NCBI GenBank assembly: GCA_022824965.1
Contig: JAJDYY010000008.1
Span: 384,284-448,283 of the forward strand
Source: Gammaproteobacteria bacterium
GTDB taxonomy: Bacteria > Pseudomonadota > Gammaproteobacteria > UBA4575
Direction: 5' to 3'
DNA length: 64,000 nt
Part shown: one piece after another, positions 16,452 through 24,734 of the stretch
Position numbering within the stretch: position 1 is the first letter of the stretch
Layout of the letters: each line of letters opens with the position of its first letter
Made by a program: the position numbers and the translations under genes
Notes under the pieces: model-generated
Told to the model about the DNA's origin: nothing
The model's input: only the letters and a program-made list of their open reading frames with translations
The model's database searches: none

Positions 16452-19400
16452 TTGGCACCAGTCTCAAGCGTGCTATCGCAGCGCCGCTCACAGTTCTTAG
16501 CCCTTGATCCTTTGTCATCTCGCTGACTTCACGGGCTTCCGTGACAGGCACTAAAAAAAGTTTGCCGTTGTTTTGGGCTTTAATCTGACGCAACACGAAG
16601 ACTTTGTTGTCTTTTGTGTCTTCTATAGTGTCCCCTTTAAAGAGTCGCGTTGTATTTGATGCTGAAAAATCATTCTTGCGCAGTGCATCAACTGGAGAAA
16701 CGGGTCTTGTTTCTATTTTTTCACCGGACTCGTCAACTTCTAAGTAAGCGTAACCGTCATGTTGCAGGTACTTGTACAGAGGCTTCTCCTCGGAATGGTT
16801 CCTGCTGAAAAACTCGATCCTTTCAGCAGTGTTAACCGATTCTCGCAGCACTCTGACTTTCTTTATCGGTGTGTGATATTGCGGATGGCGAATATTGACC
16901 AGTATCTTGTCCGGAGATTTACCGCAACGAATACCAGCCTCAAAGGCATCCAGTATCAGTTTGCGTGTCTCAAGACTGGCAATACCCATGATTTTATTTT
17001 TTATCGTATCTGGCCTGTTGCTTCGTCCAGCCAGATCGGTCAGTTTGACTCGCAGCGTGAGTTGATGTTCGGGGTCGGCATTCGGGTCCCTTTCATTTTC
17101 CACCCAGATGGCACCATAGGCTGTATCCTTGAATAGCGATCCTCCAATATAACGGTCGGGTTTATGTAATATGTGGTGATGGCGAACCATTTCTAGCGCT
17201 TGTTGACGGACTTGCTTCAATGGTGGGCAGACCGAGAGTGTCAGACGGACCTTTTCACCACGATACGCTTTATCTGCCAACACTTTGTAATTCTGCGCCA
17301 TTTTTTGGTACAGGCTGCGAGTGGTCAATGCGATGACCAGCGCATCGATAGCGTGATGCCGGTGGTCAATACGCTTTTCAAGCATCGAGTCAGTTCGCTG
17401 TACACCACTATGGCTGTTATTGTGTCCTTCCCAGTACGGTTTGCATTTGTCAAAATCCTCTTTACTGATGATGTTTTTCTCAGTGTCGAAGACGGGAAGT
17501 CCTGACGCGTAGCGAACTTCTGGGATGACTGTGTTCAATCCCCAGATTCGCCTAAGATGCGCAGTCATTTTTCCACGGCTGACTGAAACATCCGGACATA
17601 TCGTTCGCATCCACTGGGTAGACAGTTTGGCAATCCAGGAAGTTTGGTGGTATTGCCGGTTCGTAAAATTCTCGATGGTAGCGCTGTCAATCACTTCGGC
17701 CTTCCAGTCCTGTAGGGTCAGCAGGCGGGCCTTCATAAAACGTTTTTTCTTTTCGAGTGCCTTGGCGCGTTCTGTGATAATTTTCCACTTGTCGGCGTCG
17801 CCGCCCCAAGCCTGCCAGGGGGTGCGATCCCCCTTTTCATCGTTGCACTCCCTGTGTGCAAGCATGATGTGGTCCTGTTGGCGGCCGACACGGGTAAGAC
17901 CCCTTGGAACGATATGCTCGAGGTTGGTAATGCTGCCGTCGACTGCATCGCCCAGCCCCATTTTTCTCTCACAGTAAGGGCAGTTTGTATCCTGCTCATG
18001 CCAAAGTCGCCAACGGAAAATATTGGTCGAAGTGGCCGGATGGTTATTAGCCTCCAGGTCGGTGCACGCTTTCTTACGCTCACGCTGGTTTTTTCCAATC
18101 CTTTTTTCTATCTCTCCCCGGCGCTTCAGCCCCAAGCCTATATCATGGCTGAGCTCAACGATGATTTCGGAAGGTGGCACACTGCCCATTGCATCGATTG
18201 CATTGTTGATCGCGTAACGCAACTGCCGGAGTGCAACATCTACAACTATGTTCCCTGTGGGTTTGTGCGGTTCAAGATAGGTCTGCAAATCCAGCTTTTC
18301 GTCATTCTCGGGGTACAGCTTGTCTATGGCTTCATACTCGTCTAGACCACTTTGCATTTCTCTGCTTACTGCCTTTAGCGCCTTGATGGAATAGGCACTG
18401 CGCCCAGTATCAAAGCCCATCTTACTGAACCTGCCAAATTTGTCCGAATCCACCATGCGATTGATAAAATCAACCATGGGTTCAGAGAATTTCCTTCGTT
18501 TCCCGGACTTGCCTTTATAACGCAGGTGCCAGTCATGGCAATCGACCTCCTGGGGGGAGCCCATATCTGCGATAAAGTTCAGGATGCTGATCTGGACCTT
18601 TTCATCCAACTGCTCCCAGTCATCTGCAAGTCCCAGCTTGTCCATGGCTTTGAGCGTCCTGTTGCCTATCAGTTCTGGGCGACTGGGGCGATCGAAGTTC
18701 AGGGCTCTGTTTTCTGGTTTAGGGCAGCCTGCTTTATCCAGTTCCTTGTAGATTTGCAGGAAGGTCGCTTTATCCCCCCTGTTGAGAAGGTCACGGATAA
18801 CAGATTTCTGTTCTGTGCTGAGCGGTTGTGATCGACGGCCCATTCCCCACCGCAGATCAGCAATCTGCTTCTCGATACGGAAAACCTGTGCCGCAGGTTG
18901 GCACATGGGGGCACGCGGTAGATTGGGTTCCAGCGAGCAGTTTCCAACCATGGCTGCGACTGATTTTAAAGGCCGCTGGTAGAACAGCGTGTTATAAAAT
19001 AGTTGCCTGATTGGGATTCCACCATGTTTTTTGTTTAACACTTGATGGGTTTGTGCCTGGGTCGACCAGATCTGGTTGAATTCAGTCTCGACCATTTCAC
19101 GATCGACATAAAGGCCAGCTTCTTTTAGTTTAAGCGTTTCACCGTTGTCAAAACGGTGCAGCAGGTATTGTCCCAGCCACTTACAATCTGCTTCAGCCAT
19201 TAACTCTTTCAAACGGCTGATGCCGCCTTGCACCTGACCTTCATCTCCCTCTTTTTTTACTCTGAATCCGCAGGCATAGCCACGGCGTTTAGACATGCGG
19301 AAAAAGATGCGGGCCAAATCACTCAAATCCACCGGTTCGGTGACGGCCTTGCTTCTCGCTTCGTGCAGGTTTTTGCCATTGTCCGGTGAGATTTCTTTGG

Positions 19401-19665
19401 GCTCTATGCCAAGCAATCGACAAATTTCTACCAGATTTTTCAATCTTCTTGATCTCCGGTCAATCAGTCTTCGTATACGGCGGGCAGAACCACGGGTCGA
19501 TGCCTTGGTAGCTCCCACGCCACCGGCTACTGCAGGTTTAACGGGTTCCTGAAATATATGTGCGATGTGATATGGGATAGAGACCGGTTGCTTGGCTTGA
19601 TCCAGCTCAAGACAGACAAGTCCTACTGATGCAGTGCCGAGGTCGATACCCATTCGGTAGGCCAT
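16423..19665 (-). CDS. cas9: CRISPR-associated endonuclease Cas9 (type II-C)
   Basis: 1080 residues, the compact size of II-C enzymes. RuvC-I MGIDLGTASVGL (Asp8) is followed by an Arg-rich bridge helix (STRGSARRIRRLIDRRSRRL), RuvC-II IIVELSHDIG (Glu504), an HNH domain with CPYC and NLEHIVPRG (His584) and HRECNDEKGDRTPW (Asn608), and RuvC-III HHAIDALVIALT (Asp774). All catalytic residues are present, so both strands should be cut. The C-terminal PAM-interacting part is unlike any I recognise. The start is ATG 19665 behind AGGGAGGA. The tracrRNA is divergent, about 60 bases upstream. No self-evident frameshifts; the system looks functional. Confidence 0.97.
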   Translation of the reverse strand: MAYRMGIDLGTASVGLVCLELDQAKQPVSIPYHIAHIFQEPVKPAVAGGVGATKASTRGSARRIRRLIDRRSRRLKNLVEICRLLGIEPKEISPDNGKNLHEARSKAVTEPVDLSDLARIFFRMSKRRGYACGFRVKKEGDEGQVQGGISRLKELMAEADCKWLGQYLLHRFDNGETLKLKEAGLYVDREMVETEFNQIWSTQAQTHQVLNKKHGGIPIRQLFYNTLFYQRPLKSVAAMVGNCSLEPNLPRAPMCQPAAQVFRIEKQIADLRWGMGRRSQPLSTEQKSVIRDLLNRGDKATFLQIYKELDKAGCPKPENRALNFDRPSRPELIGNRTLKAMDKLGLADDWEQLDEKVQISILNFIADMGSPQEVDCHDWHLRYKGKSGKRRKFSEPMVDFINRMVDSDKFGRFSKMGFDTGRSAYSIKALKAVSREMQSGLDEYEAIDKLYPENDEKLDLQTYLEPHKPTGNIVVDVALRQLRYAINNAIDAMGSVPPSEIIVELSHDIGLGLKRRGEIEKRIGKNQRERKKACTDLEANNHPATSTNIFRWRLWHEQDTNCPYCERKMGLGDAVDGSITNLEHIVPRGLTRVGRQQDHIMLAHRECNDEKGDRTPWQAWGGDADKWKIITERAKALEKKKRFMKARLLTLQDWKAEVIDSATIENFTNRQYHQTSWIAKLSTQWMRTICPDVSVSRGKMTAHLRRIWGLNTVIPEVRYASGLPVFDTEKNIISKEDFDKCKPYWEGHNNSHSGVQRTDSMLEKRIDHRHHAIDALVIALTTRSLYQKMAQNYKVLADKAYRGEKVRLTLSVCPPLKQVRQQALEMVRHHHILHKPDRYIGGSLFKDTAYGAIWVENERDPNADPEHQLTLRVKLTDLAGRSNRPDTIKNKIMGIASLETRKLILDAFEAGIRCGKSPDKILVNIRHPQYHTPIKKVRVLRESVNTAERIEFFSRNHSEEKPLYKYLQHDGYAYLEVDESGEKIETRPVSPVDALRKNDFSASNTTRLFKGDTIEDTKDNKVFVLRQIKAQNNGKLFLVPVTEAREVSEMTKDQGLRTVSGAAIARLRLVPNAWQSHPAR

Positions 19666-19714
19666 TATCTATCCTCCCTTATGTCCTACCCGTCTGTCCT
19701 TGCCTTCCAGGCAA

Positions 19715-19720
19715 TATGAT
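19715..19720 (+). promoter_or_regulatory. Predicted -10 element of the tracrRNA promoter
   Basis: TATGAT on the plus strand matches TATAAT at 5 of 6 positions. A start about 7 bases downstream (around 19727) would place the anti-repeat at the RNA's 5' end. No convincing -35 is visible at normal spacing, so the assignment rests on position. Confidence 0.45.
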
Positions 19721-19726
19721 GTTAGC

Positions 19727-19818
19727 TTTAGAAACCATCAAGCATTCCGGTGGTGGGGACTATCGGTAACAAGCTTTATTGCATCGATACAAAACGGTCG
19801 CTTCGGCGGCCGTTTTTT
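19727..19818 (+). ncRNA. tracrRNA of the type II-C system
   Basis: Divergent from cas9. Twenty bases at 19739-19758 (ending CCGGTGGTGGGG) are exactly complementary to the CRISPR repeat. Complementarity resumes after a 2-base insertion with TATCGG (19761-19766) and, after one more base, AAC (19768-19770), giving a bulged repeat:anti-repeat duplex as in other type II systems. The tail AAGCTTTATTGCATCG is short and ends in a strong terminator hairpin. Predicted length is about 90 nt; the 5' end is inferred from the -10-like element. The only obvious stable hairpin after the anti-repeat is the terminator. Confidence 0.88.
19794..19818 (+). terminator. Rho-independent terminator of tracrRNA
   Basis: An 8-bp stem (ACGGTCGC with GCGGCCGT, one G-T wobble) closed by the extra-stable TTCG tetraloop and followed by six T at 19813-19818. 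It is placed directly after the anti-repeat tail and should define the tracrRNA 3' end. Confidence 0.9.
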
Positions 19819-20215
19819 AATTCTCTTACGTATCAACTGCCAGCACAGTTGCAATAAACGCAACAGCATTAAACAACTTCAGCATTCCATGTTTTGGTAC
19901 TTTGACTTAATGCTTTGCTTGTCCCAGGCTTCCCGTCAATGTCAAGTCGTCATCTGGAGAATACGCGCATTGAACAGCTAATTTCATCGCGAAGTAACGA
20001 TGTGATTTAGTATACAAATCTATTTACCTGCTTGTCTAACGCTACGTCAGGCCCCGCTGATACATAAGCTTTCGTAAATTGAGTACCCATAGAACGCCAA
20101 CTGCGAGCCCGTCAGGGCTGCTATGCCCCTGACATCTAGGTTATGATACCGAGGTCTCAAAAACTACCTTTATCATAGGTGTCAGCAGGGACAAGATTGC
20201 ATCCACCATCCTACG
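19819..20215. other. Intergenic region between tracrRNA and the two-TM protein gene
   Basis: About 400 bases without a supported gene. It holds an inverted repeat GTCAGGG/CCCTGAC at 20111-20117 and 20127-20133 (9-base loop). It lies downstream of the minus-strand gene and lacks a T-run, so it is at best a weak terminator or processing hairpin. Nothing else is recognised. Confidence 0.35.
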
Positions 20216-21646
20216 CTATGAACCCCTGTTCGCTCCAGCAGCTTTCTCCATTCCCTCTCGGATATGTGGCCCAGGGTCACCTGTTATTGGACCCGTGTGG
20301 TCCTTTTGAATTTGCCCTGCTTGGCCTAATAACCTAGCATGAGCCATCAGACCTAACTTCTCTCTCGCTCCAGTGGTTTCGACTCCTTCCTTCATGCCAC
20401 CAAGAGTTCGTGCTATTACCGCTTTATGCAAGTGATCAGTTTCATGGTTAAGCTTGATTGTAGCAATACGTCCTGCCCAGTACGCAATCCCTCCTAGAAC
20501 GCTCGTACATAATAATCTCGTGATAATAGAATCAATACGCTCTGGTCCCCATATGCTGTCCCCAACTGCATAAAAATCTTCCATTATCCTAATATTTATT
20601 CCAATTATTGCAGCAGCTGCAAGAAAGGCTAGTAGAGTCCAGATATGTCGGCTTCGTCTGTCAAGTTGCGCTTGGTTTTCATATGCTTCCCCGATTACAT
20701 TTGATGCCTCGCCAGTGGCTTCTGCCTGCGCATGCTTGGCTCTTTGTTCTGTTTGCTCTGCCTCATCTTTTCGCTTCTCTACCTGGAGGCTTGCCCATAA
20801 TGGAAACCACCTCTGTAGTGACTGCCTCAGATAGAATTCAGCTTGTTTGAGAGCATCCATATACTCCAAGCGTTCATTAGCAGCATTCGCAGATGTTAGG
20901 TCCCAGTTTTGCATTTTAGTTACTATAGACAGTACCTCCTCTAGTGAGTGTTTTGTATTTTCTGCCTCAAGTTTTGATATCTCGTCATTTTTCACATCAA
21001 CTAATTGGTCTGCAGTCTTCCTTACCCTAAGCAATGTGTCATTGACCTCGAAGAAATCGATCTTTCCCCAATCTTCTTTGGCTTGTAATCCCTTTTCACT
21101 ATCAATCAGTTCAAAGATTTTGTGACAGGCCTCTGAAAATGGTCTTGAAGCTACGTATAAGTTTGCTGAGACTCGAGGTTTATCGTCTGTGAGTTCTATC
21201 AACTCTTCTGCACACTTCCAGCCTGACATCTTTTCAAGTGTAGTGGCACATCCTTTGGCCCAAATGATCAGGCTGGGTGTATTTTCGACACTATGCGCTA
21301 CAGCTTGGTATTGGGTTTCGAGCTCTGTAATTAGCTCCTTTGGTGCTACCTCCTCACCTTGACCAAATGCAAGGCTAAGGGCTTTGGTGACATTCCCTTT
21401 TCCCATTTCGTGTAAAGCTGCTTGCCAAATTGGTTCACCTTGAGTCATGTGTCTCTTGTCTTGGTTTTGACCAAACACCTTTATAAGAAGGGCTCCTGGG
21501 AGATTGACGATATATTTTCCATCACTCTGTAGTTCTATACCTTGGCCACGAAAATTGACTATGCATCTAGGGTCTTTCGTGCACACCTCAACCGAATTTG
21601 CAGCTACACGCATAAGTGCTGGCAGAGTCATTCTTTTAGTTTCCAT
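20216..21646 (-). CDS. Uncharacterised protein with long N-terminal helical domain and two C-terminal TM segments
   Basis: 476 residues. Residues 1-290 look soluble, including an acidic/helical part (DEISKLEAENTKHSLEEVLS). A charged helix rich in E/K/A/Q follows (LQVEKRKDEAEQTEQRAKHAQAE), then two hydrophobic segments (TLLAFLAAAAIIGINIRI and LLCTSVLGGIAYWAGRIATI) and a 100-residue basic tail. The overall plan resembles DUF6161-type membrane proteins, but I cannot confirm family membership. ATG 21646 with AAGGA 8 bases upstream is preferred to TTG 21667. Its position between CRISPR-Cas9 and the ubiquitin-like operon suggests an accessory or defence role (inference only). Confidence 0.6.
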   Translation of the reverse strand: METKRMTLPALMRVAANSVEVCTKDPRCIVNFRGQGIELQSDGKYIVNLPGALLIKVFGQNQDKRHMTQGEPIWQAALHEMGKGNVTKALSLAFGQGEEVAPKELITELETQYQAVAHSVENTPSLIIWAKGCATTLEKMSGWKCAEELIELTDDKPRVSANLYVASRPFSEACHKIFELIDSEKGLQAKEDWGKIDFFEVNDTLLRVRKTADQLVDVKNDEISKLEAENTKHSLEEVLSIVTKMQNWDLTSANAANERLEYMDALKQAEFYLRQSLQRWFPLWASLQVEKRKDEAEQTEQRAKHAQAEATGEASNVIGEAYENQAQLDRRSRHIWTLLAFLAAAAIIGINIRIMEDFYAVGDSIWGPERIDSIITRLLCTSVLGGIAYWAGRIATIKLNHETDHLHKAVIARTLGGMKEGVETTGAREKLGLMAHARLLGQAGQIQKDHTGPITGDPGPHIREGMEKAAGANRGS

Positions 21647-22226
21647 TACTGCTTTCCTTACAGACAATCTTTAACCAATGAATTTTACATTGCTTTAGTA
21701 GATTGCGAAGACAATACTGTCGTGACCCAGTATGTTGACCGATAAATTAGTCGGGCAACTGAAAAAATTTGGGAACTATACTAGACCCTTAGGTTTGAAT
21801 TTGATGATGAACACATATTCAGTACAACTACGACAATCAACAAAAATATTAAATTACAATACAGTGAAAAAATCGAACTCTTGCAGTTCGAAGGGCTTTA
21901 AGAGCGGGGGCTGACGATCAACATCGATACCCTACCCCGCAGTGAGTTGGATGAATCGTTTCTTAAGTGGGGTCTTTGACGACCGAACGGGCGAAGGGTA
22001 TCGTGCCTTGTAATAGGCGGTGCGCTTTCGCCGCCTTCAAAAAAACCACTGAACAACAGATTTTCACCTTACCTAATGCCTTGGGTGCGCCCCTAGAAAC
22101 ATAACTTGGGCTTAGTAACGAAGGCTAGGTTGACACAGCCGCTTCTGAAAGCTACGTTCTCCAAGTTGGTGAGAATCATTGTCCAGGCAATGGATGAGGA
22201 GCAATCCCTTAGTGGAAGGAAAGGAA
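21647..22226. other. Long intergenic region upstream of the ubiquitin-like operon
   Basis: About 580 bases between divergent genes. A 23-codon coding-like scrap (21908-21979, reading LTINIDTLPRSELDESFLKWG then a stop) may be the decayed 3' end of a former gene. A GC-rich inverted repeat GGCGG/CCGCC lies at 22016-22035 without a T-run on either strand. TTGACA at about 22131 has only a weak -10 partner. The region must contain the operon promoter, but I cannot place it with confidence. Confidence 0.35.
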
Positions 22227-22964
22227 ATGCAAACTTCAGTGAAAATTAATGGTACCGAACATAGCATTGATAGCGGCCTAGTCAGTGCTCAGCAGATTTA
22301 CAATTTAGCTGAGTGCGAGGAGGGGCATCTTTTCGTTAATCGAGCGGATGATATAGACATTCCAATTTCTTCTTCCGAATATCTGGTAATTCGGGGCAAC
22401 GAAGCCTTTGTTTCTGGCGATAGTGCTGTAGAAAATAATCCGCCATTACGAAAGCCAGTGCAAATCCGTTTTAACGGGCAAGAAGGGGTAGCACTCAAGA
22501 AGGCCAAAGTTACTGGTCGCGAATTGAAAGATATGGATAAGGAGTTTCCGCAGGGTCGATTGTTTGTAGACATTGAATCTGGTCCGGATGTGGAACTTTC
22601 GGACACAATGGTAATCTTGGCCCAAGACGGTAATTCGTTTTTTGTGATTCCTGCCGCTGAAGGCACCAACCAAGGTGATCCAATTGATGTCGAGGAGTGT
22701 AATCAGAGTGACCGCCCTCCTCCAAAAGGGCAGACATACAGAGTCAGAATTGATCGAGAAAAGCGAAAAGTCCAAGGAGAAAAGATCACTGGAGCTGGAC
22801 TTTTGGCATTGGTTGACAAGAATCCCGAGGAGTGGGCTCTGAATCAAAAGCTAAAAGGAGGTAAGAGAGAACGGATCGAGGCCGAAGATACCGTTAACGT
22901 AGCCGAACCTGGAGTGGAACGATTCGAAACTGTTCGCCGCCAGGCGCAGCAGGGCCGTGAGTGA
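22227..22964 (+). CDS. Multiubiquitin-domain protein (three ubiquitin-like domains)
   Basis: 245 residues made of three consecutive beta-grasp ubiquitin-like units of the Multi_ubiq family. Unit 1, about residues 3-65, runs from SVKINGTEHSIDSG to EYLVIRGNEAFVSGD. Unit 2, about 73-145, runs from VQIRFNGQEGVALKKAKVTG to NSFFVIPAAEG. Unit 3, about 165-245, runs from YRVRIDREKRKVQGEKITG to a tail ending QAQQGRE. It is the probable modifier or scaffold for the downstream E2-like and JAMM-E1 proteins. There is no Gly-Gly between units; the only Gly near the C-terminus is third from the end. ATG 22227 has AAGGAAAGGA just upstream. It overlaps the E2-like gene by 8 bases. Confidence 0.87.
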   Translation: MQTSVKINGTEHSIDSGLVSAQQIYNLAECEEGHLFVNRADDIDIPISSSEYLVIRGNEAFVSGDSAVENNPPLRKPVQIRFNGQEGVALKKAKVTGRELKDMDKEFPQGRLFVDIESGPDVELSDTMVILAQDGNSFFVIPAAEGTNQGDPIDVEECNQSDRPPPKGQTYRVRIDREKRKVQGEKITGAGLLALVDKNPEEWALNQKLKGGKRERIEAEDTVNVAEPGVERFETVRRQAQQGRE

Positions 22965-23346
22965 CCCATTTGAGTTGCTTCCTGAAGATGTCGAGTATCT
23001 CGATGCGAATCATTCAGGACGATGGCAGAAGCTTATTGAGGGAAACAGCAAATACGGGCTCTTAATAGAGGGGTTTAGCATTCCTGCAGGATTCGTACAA
23101 TCGGTTGCGGATCTTCTTATATTGATTCCAGCCGGCTATCCGGCGTCCCCATTGGACATGTTCTACGTGTCTCCCCCACTAAAGCAGACAAATGGAGCGG
23201 AAGCAAAGGCGCTTTCAATAGAGGAGCATTTTGGTCGTCAGTGGCAGCGATGGTCCCGTCATTATGAGTGGATGCCTGGCGAGGATGATCTCACTCGACA
23301 CATTGAGTACGTCTGGCATGAGCTTCTGGGAGCTGTTGTGACATGA
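22957..23346 (+). CDS. E2/UBC-like protein (prokaryotic E2 family E type) lacking any cysteine
   Basis: 129 residues, GTG start overlapping the multiubiquitin gene by 8 bases. The pattern IPAGYPASPLDMFYVSPPL (E2 fold core) followed by HFGRQWQRWSRHYEWMPGED and HIEYVWHELL is that of the E2-like proteins found with multiubiquitin, ThiF and JAB genes. An active E2 needs a catalytic Cys, and this protein contains none. It may be a non-catalytic adaptor that binds the modifier or the E1, may use another nucleophile, or the charge may pass directly from the E1 to the target. Family assignment rests on motif and context. Confidence 0.78.
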   Translation: MSDPFELLPEDVEYLDANHSGRWQKLIEGNSKYGLLIEGFSIPAGFVQSVADLLILIPAGYPASPLDMFYVSPPLKQTNGAEAKALSIEEHFGRQWQRWSRHYEWMPGEDDLTRHIEYVWHELLGAVVT

Positions 23347-24734
23347 AGCTCCCGTCTCTTGTCATGACTTCAGGAACGCACAAAGAAGCATTCCGCTACC
23401 TCTTCCCAGGCGATGGGTTGGAGGCAGCTGGCATATTGTTGTGCAATCAAGGAACTGGCAGGCACTATCAAAAACTTATTGCAACAGAGTTTGTAGGCTT
23501 ACCTTACGAATTGTCCAAGAGAGAGGCTGACCATGTAACTTGGCCCTTTGAAGCCCACTTCACACCAGAAAACATTGCTGATGTAGATCGGCGGGGCCAA
23601 TCAATTCTGACCATACACTCGCATCCAAACAGTCAAAACCAGTTCTCATGGATTGACGACGACAATGACCGCGAGCTGTTCGGCTCGATAAACGGATGGT
23701 TTGACGATGGCCGCTTGAACGGTGCGGCAATTATGATGCCCGACGGATCAATTATTGCACGGACCGTAAGTTATACAGGAGCATTTCAACACTTTCGTGC
23801 CGTTAGTGTCGTGGGCGATACCATTCAATTTTGGACAGACACTAAGGATGTCGCCTCGACCGCGTATGGCGAAAAGCAATCTCAGACACTAGGAAAAGGG
23901 ACTTTGGACAAGCTGCAATCGATGAAAGTAGGAGTGGTCGGATGTTCAGGTACCGGAAGTATCATAATTGAATTATTGACGCGTAACTGTGTCGGTGAAC
24001 TAGTAATTATCGATGATGACGTCCTAGAGGAAAAGAATCTAAACCGAATTGTGAACGGCATGATGAAAGATGCCAAGCAGAGACTGTCGAAAGTAGTGGC
24101 AACAAAAAAGGCAATTAAACGGATAGGCCTACAAACCAATGTAGAAGTCCATGAGGCATTAACGGATTCGCCAAAAGCTGTTGCAGCACTTATAGATTGC
24201 GATGTGTTTTTTGGCTGCGTGGACTCGGCTTTCGGTCGGTATCATCTAGATTGTTTATCCAGTGCCTATCTAGTTCCCTATTTTGATGTCGGTGTACATA
24301 TAGAAGCAGATGGGGCCGGCAATATCTCTGCTGCCGACGCAGTTGCACACTATGTTCATCCTGATGGCAGCGACTTGCTGTCGAGAGGCAGTTACCAAAT
24401 GGATCAGGTGACTGCAGAGATTTGGCAAAGGACGGACCCCCAGTATTACGCTGAACAGCGCATTGCCGGATATTTGGCAGAGGTGGGTGAGGAGCAGCCT
24501 GCCGTGATGTCAGTCAACATGCAGGCGGCGTGTATGGCATTTAATGATTTTATTTCCCGGGTGCATGCGTTTCGATTAGACAAAGATCAAGAGTTTGCTA
24601 CCCAGAGGTTTCGTTTGGTCCACGGGAATTATGAATGTGAAGCGGACCATGGTAGACCCCACAAGCTCTTTGCGCGGTATAAAGGCAGTGGTGACCACAG
24701 TCTTCTAGTCAGGAATAATATTCGTCGTGATTAG
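23343..24734 (+). CDS. JAMM/JAB isopeptidase fused to E1-like ThiF adenylyltransferase
   Basis: 463 residues, coupled to the E2-like gene by an ATGA overlap. The N-terminal JAB domain (1-150) has Glu27 in GLEAAGILLC and a complete JAMM zinc motif IHSHPNSQNQFSWIDD: His92, His94, ten residues, Asp105. The C-terminal E1/ThiF domain has the ATP-binding loop VVGCSGTGSIIIELL (197-211), the acidic/Arg segment IIDDDVLEEKNLNR (Arg235) and FFGCVDSAFGRYHLDCLSS, with Cys292 and Cys304 as candidate thioester residues. It should both process or remove and adenylate the ubiquitin-like protein. No CxxC zinc pairs are present. Confidence 0.88.
   Translation: MKLPSLVMTSGTHKEAFRYLFPGDGLEAAGILLCNQGTGRHYQKLIATEFVGLPYELSKREADHVTWPFEAHFTPENIADVDRRGQSILTIHSHPNSQNQFSWIDDDNDRELFGSINGWFDDGRLNGAAIMMPDGSIIARTVSYTGAFQHFRAVSVVGDTIQFWTDTKDVASTAYGEKQSQTLGKGTLDKLQSMKVGVVGCSGTGSIIIELLTRNCVGELVIIDDDVLEEKNLNRIVNGMMKDAKQRLSKVVATKKAIKRIGLQTNVEVHEALTDSPKAVAALIDCDVFFGCVDSAFGRYHLDCLSSAYLVPYFDVGVHIEADGAGNISAADAVAHYVHPDGSDLLSRGSYQMDQVTAEIWQRTDPQYYAEQRIAGYLAEVGEEQPAVMSVNMQAACMAFNDFISRVHAFRLDKDQEFATQRFRLVHGNYECEADHGRPHKLFARYKGSGDHSLLVRNNIRRD

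Noticed and set aside
17525..17977. 150-codon open frame antisense to cas9, and similar ones at 17854-18345
   Set aside because: Shadow frames of the cas9 coding strand; codon pattern and motifs are on the minus strand.
19700..19981. 93-codon open frame on the plus strand
   Set aside because: It spans the tracrRNA and its terminator, has no family similarity and no credible ribosome site.
20111..20133. Inverted repeat as an integron-like attC site or terminator
   Set aside because: Only a 7-bp stem; no attC core sites, no integrase and no T-run.
22016..22035. GC-rich hairpin GGCGG/CCGCC as a terminator
   Set aside because: No T-run follows on either strand and no gene ends next to it.
22131..22159. 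TTGACA with TACGTT 17 bases on as promoter of the Ubl operon
   Set aside because: The -10 hexamer matches at only three of six positions; too weak to call.
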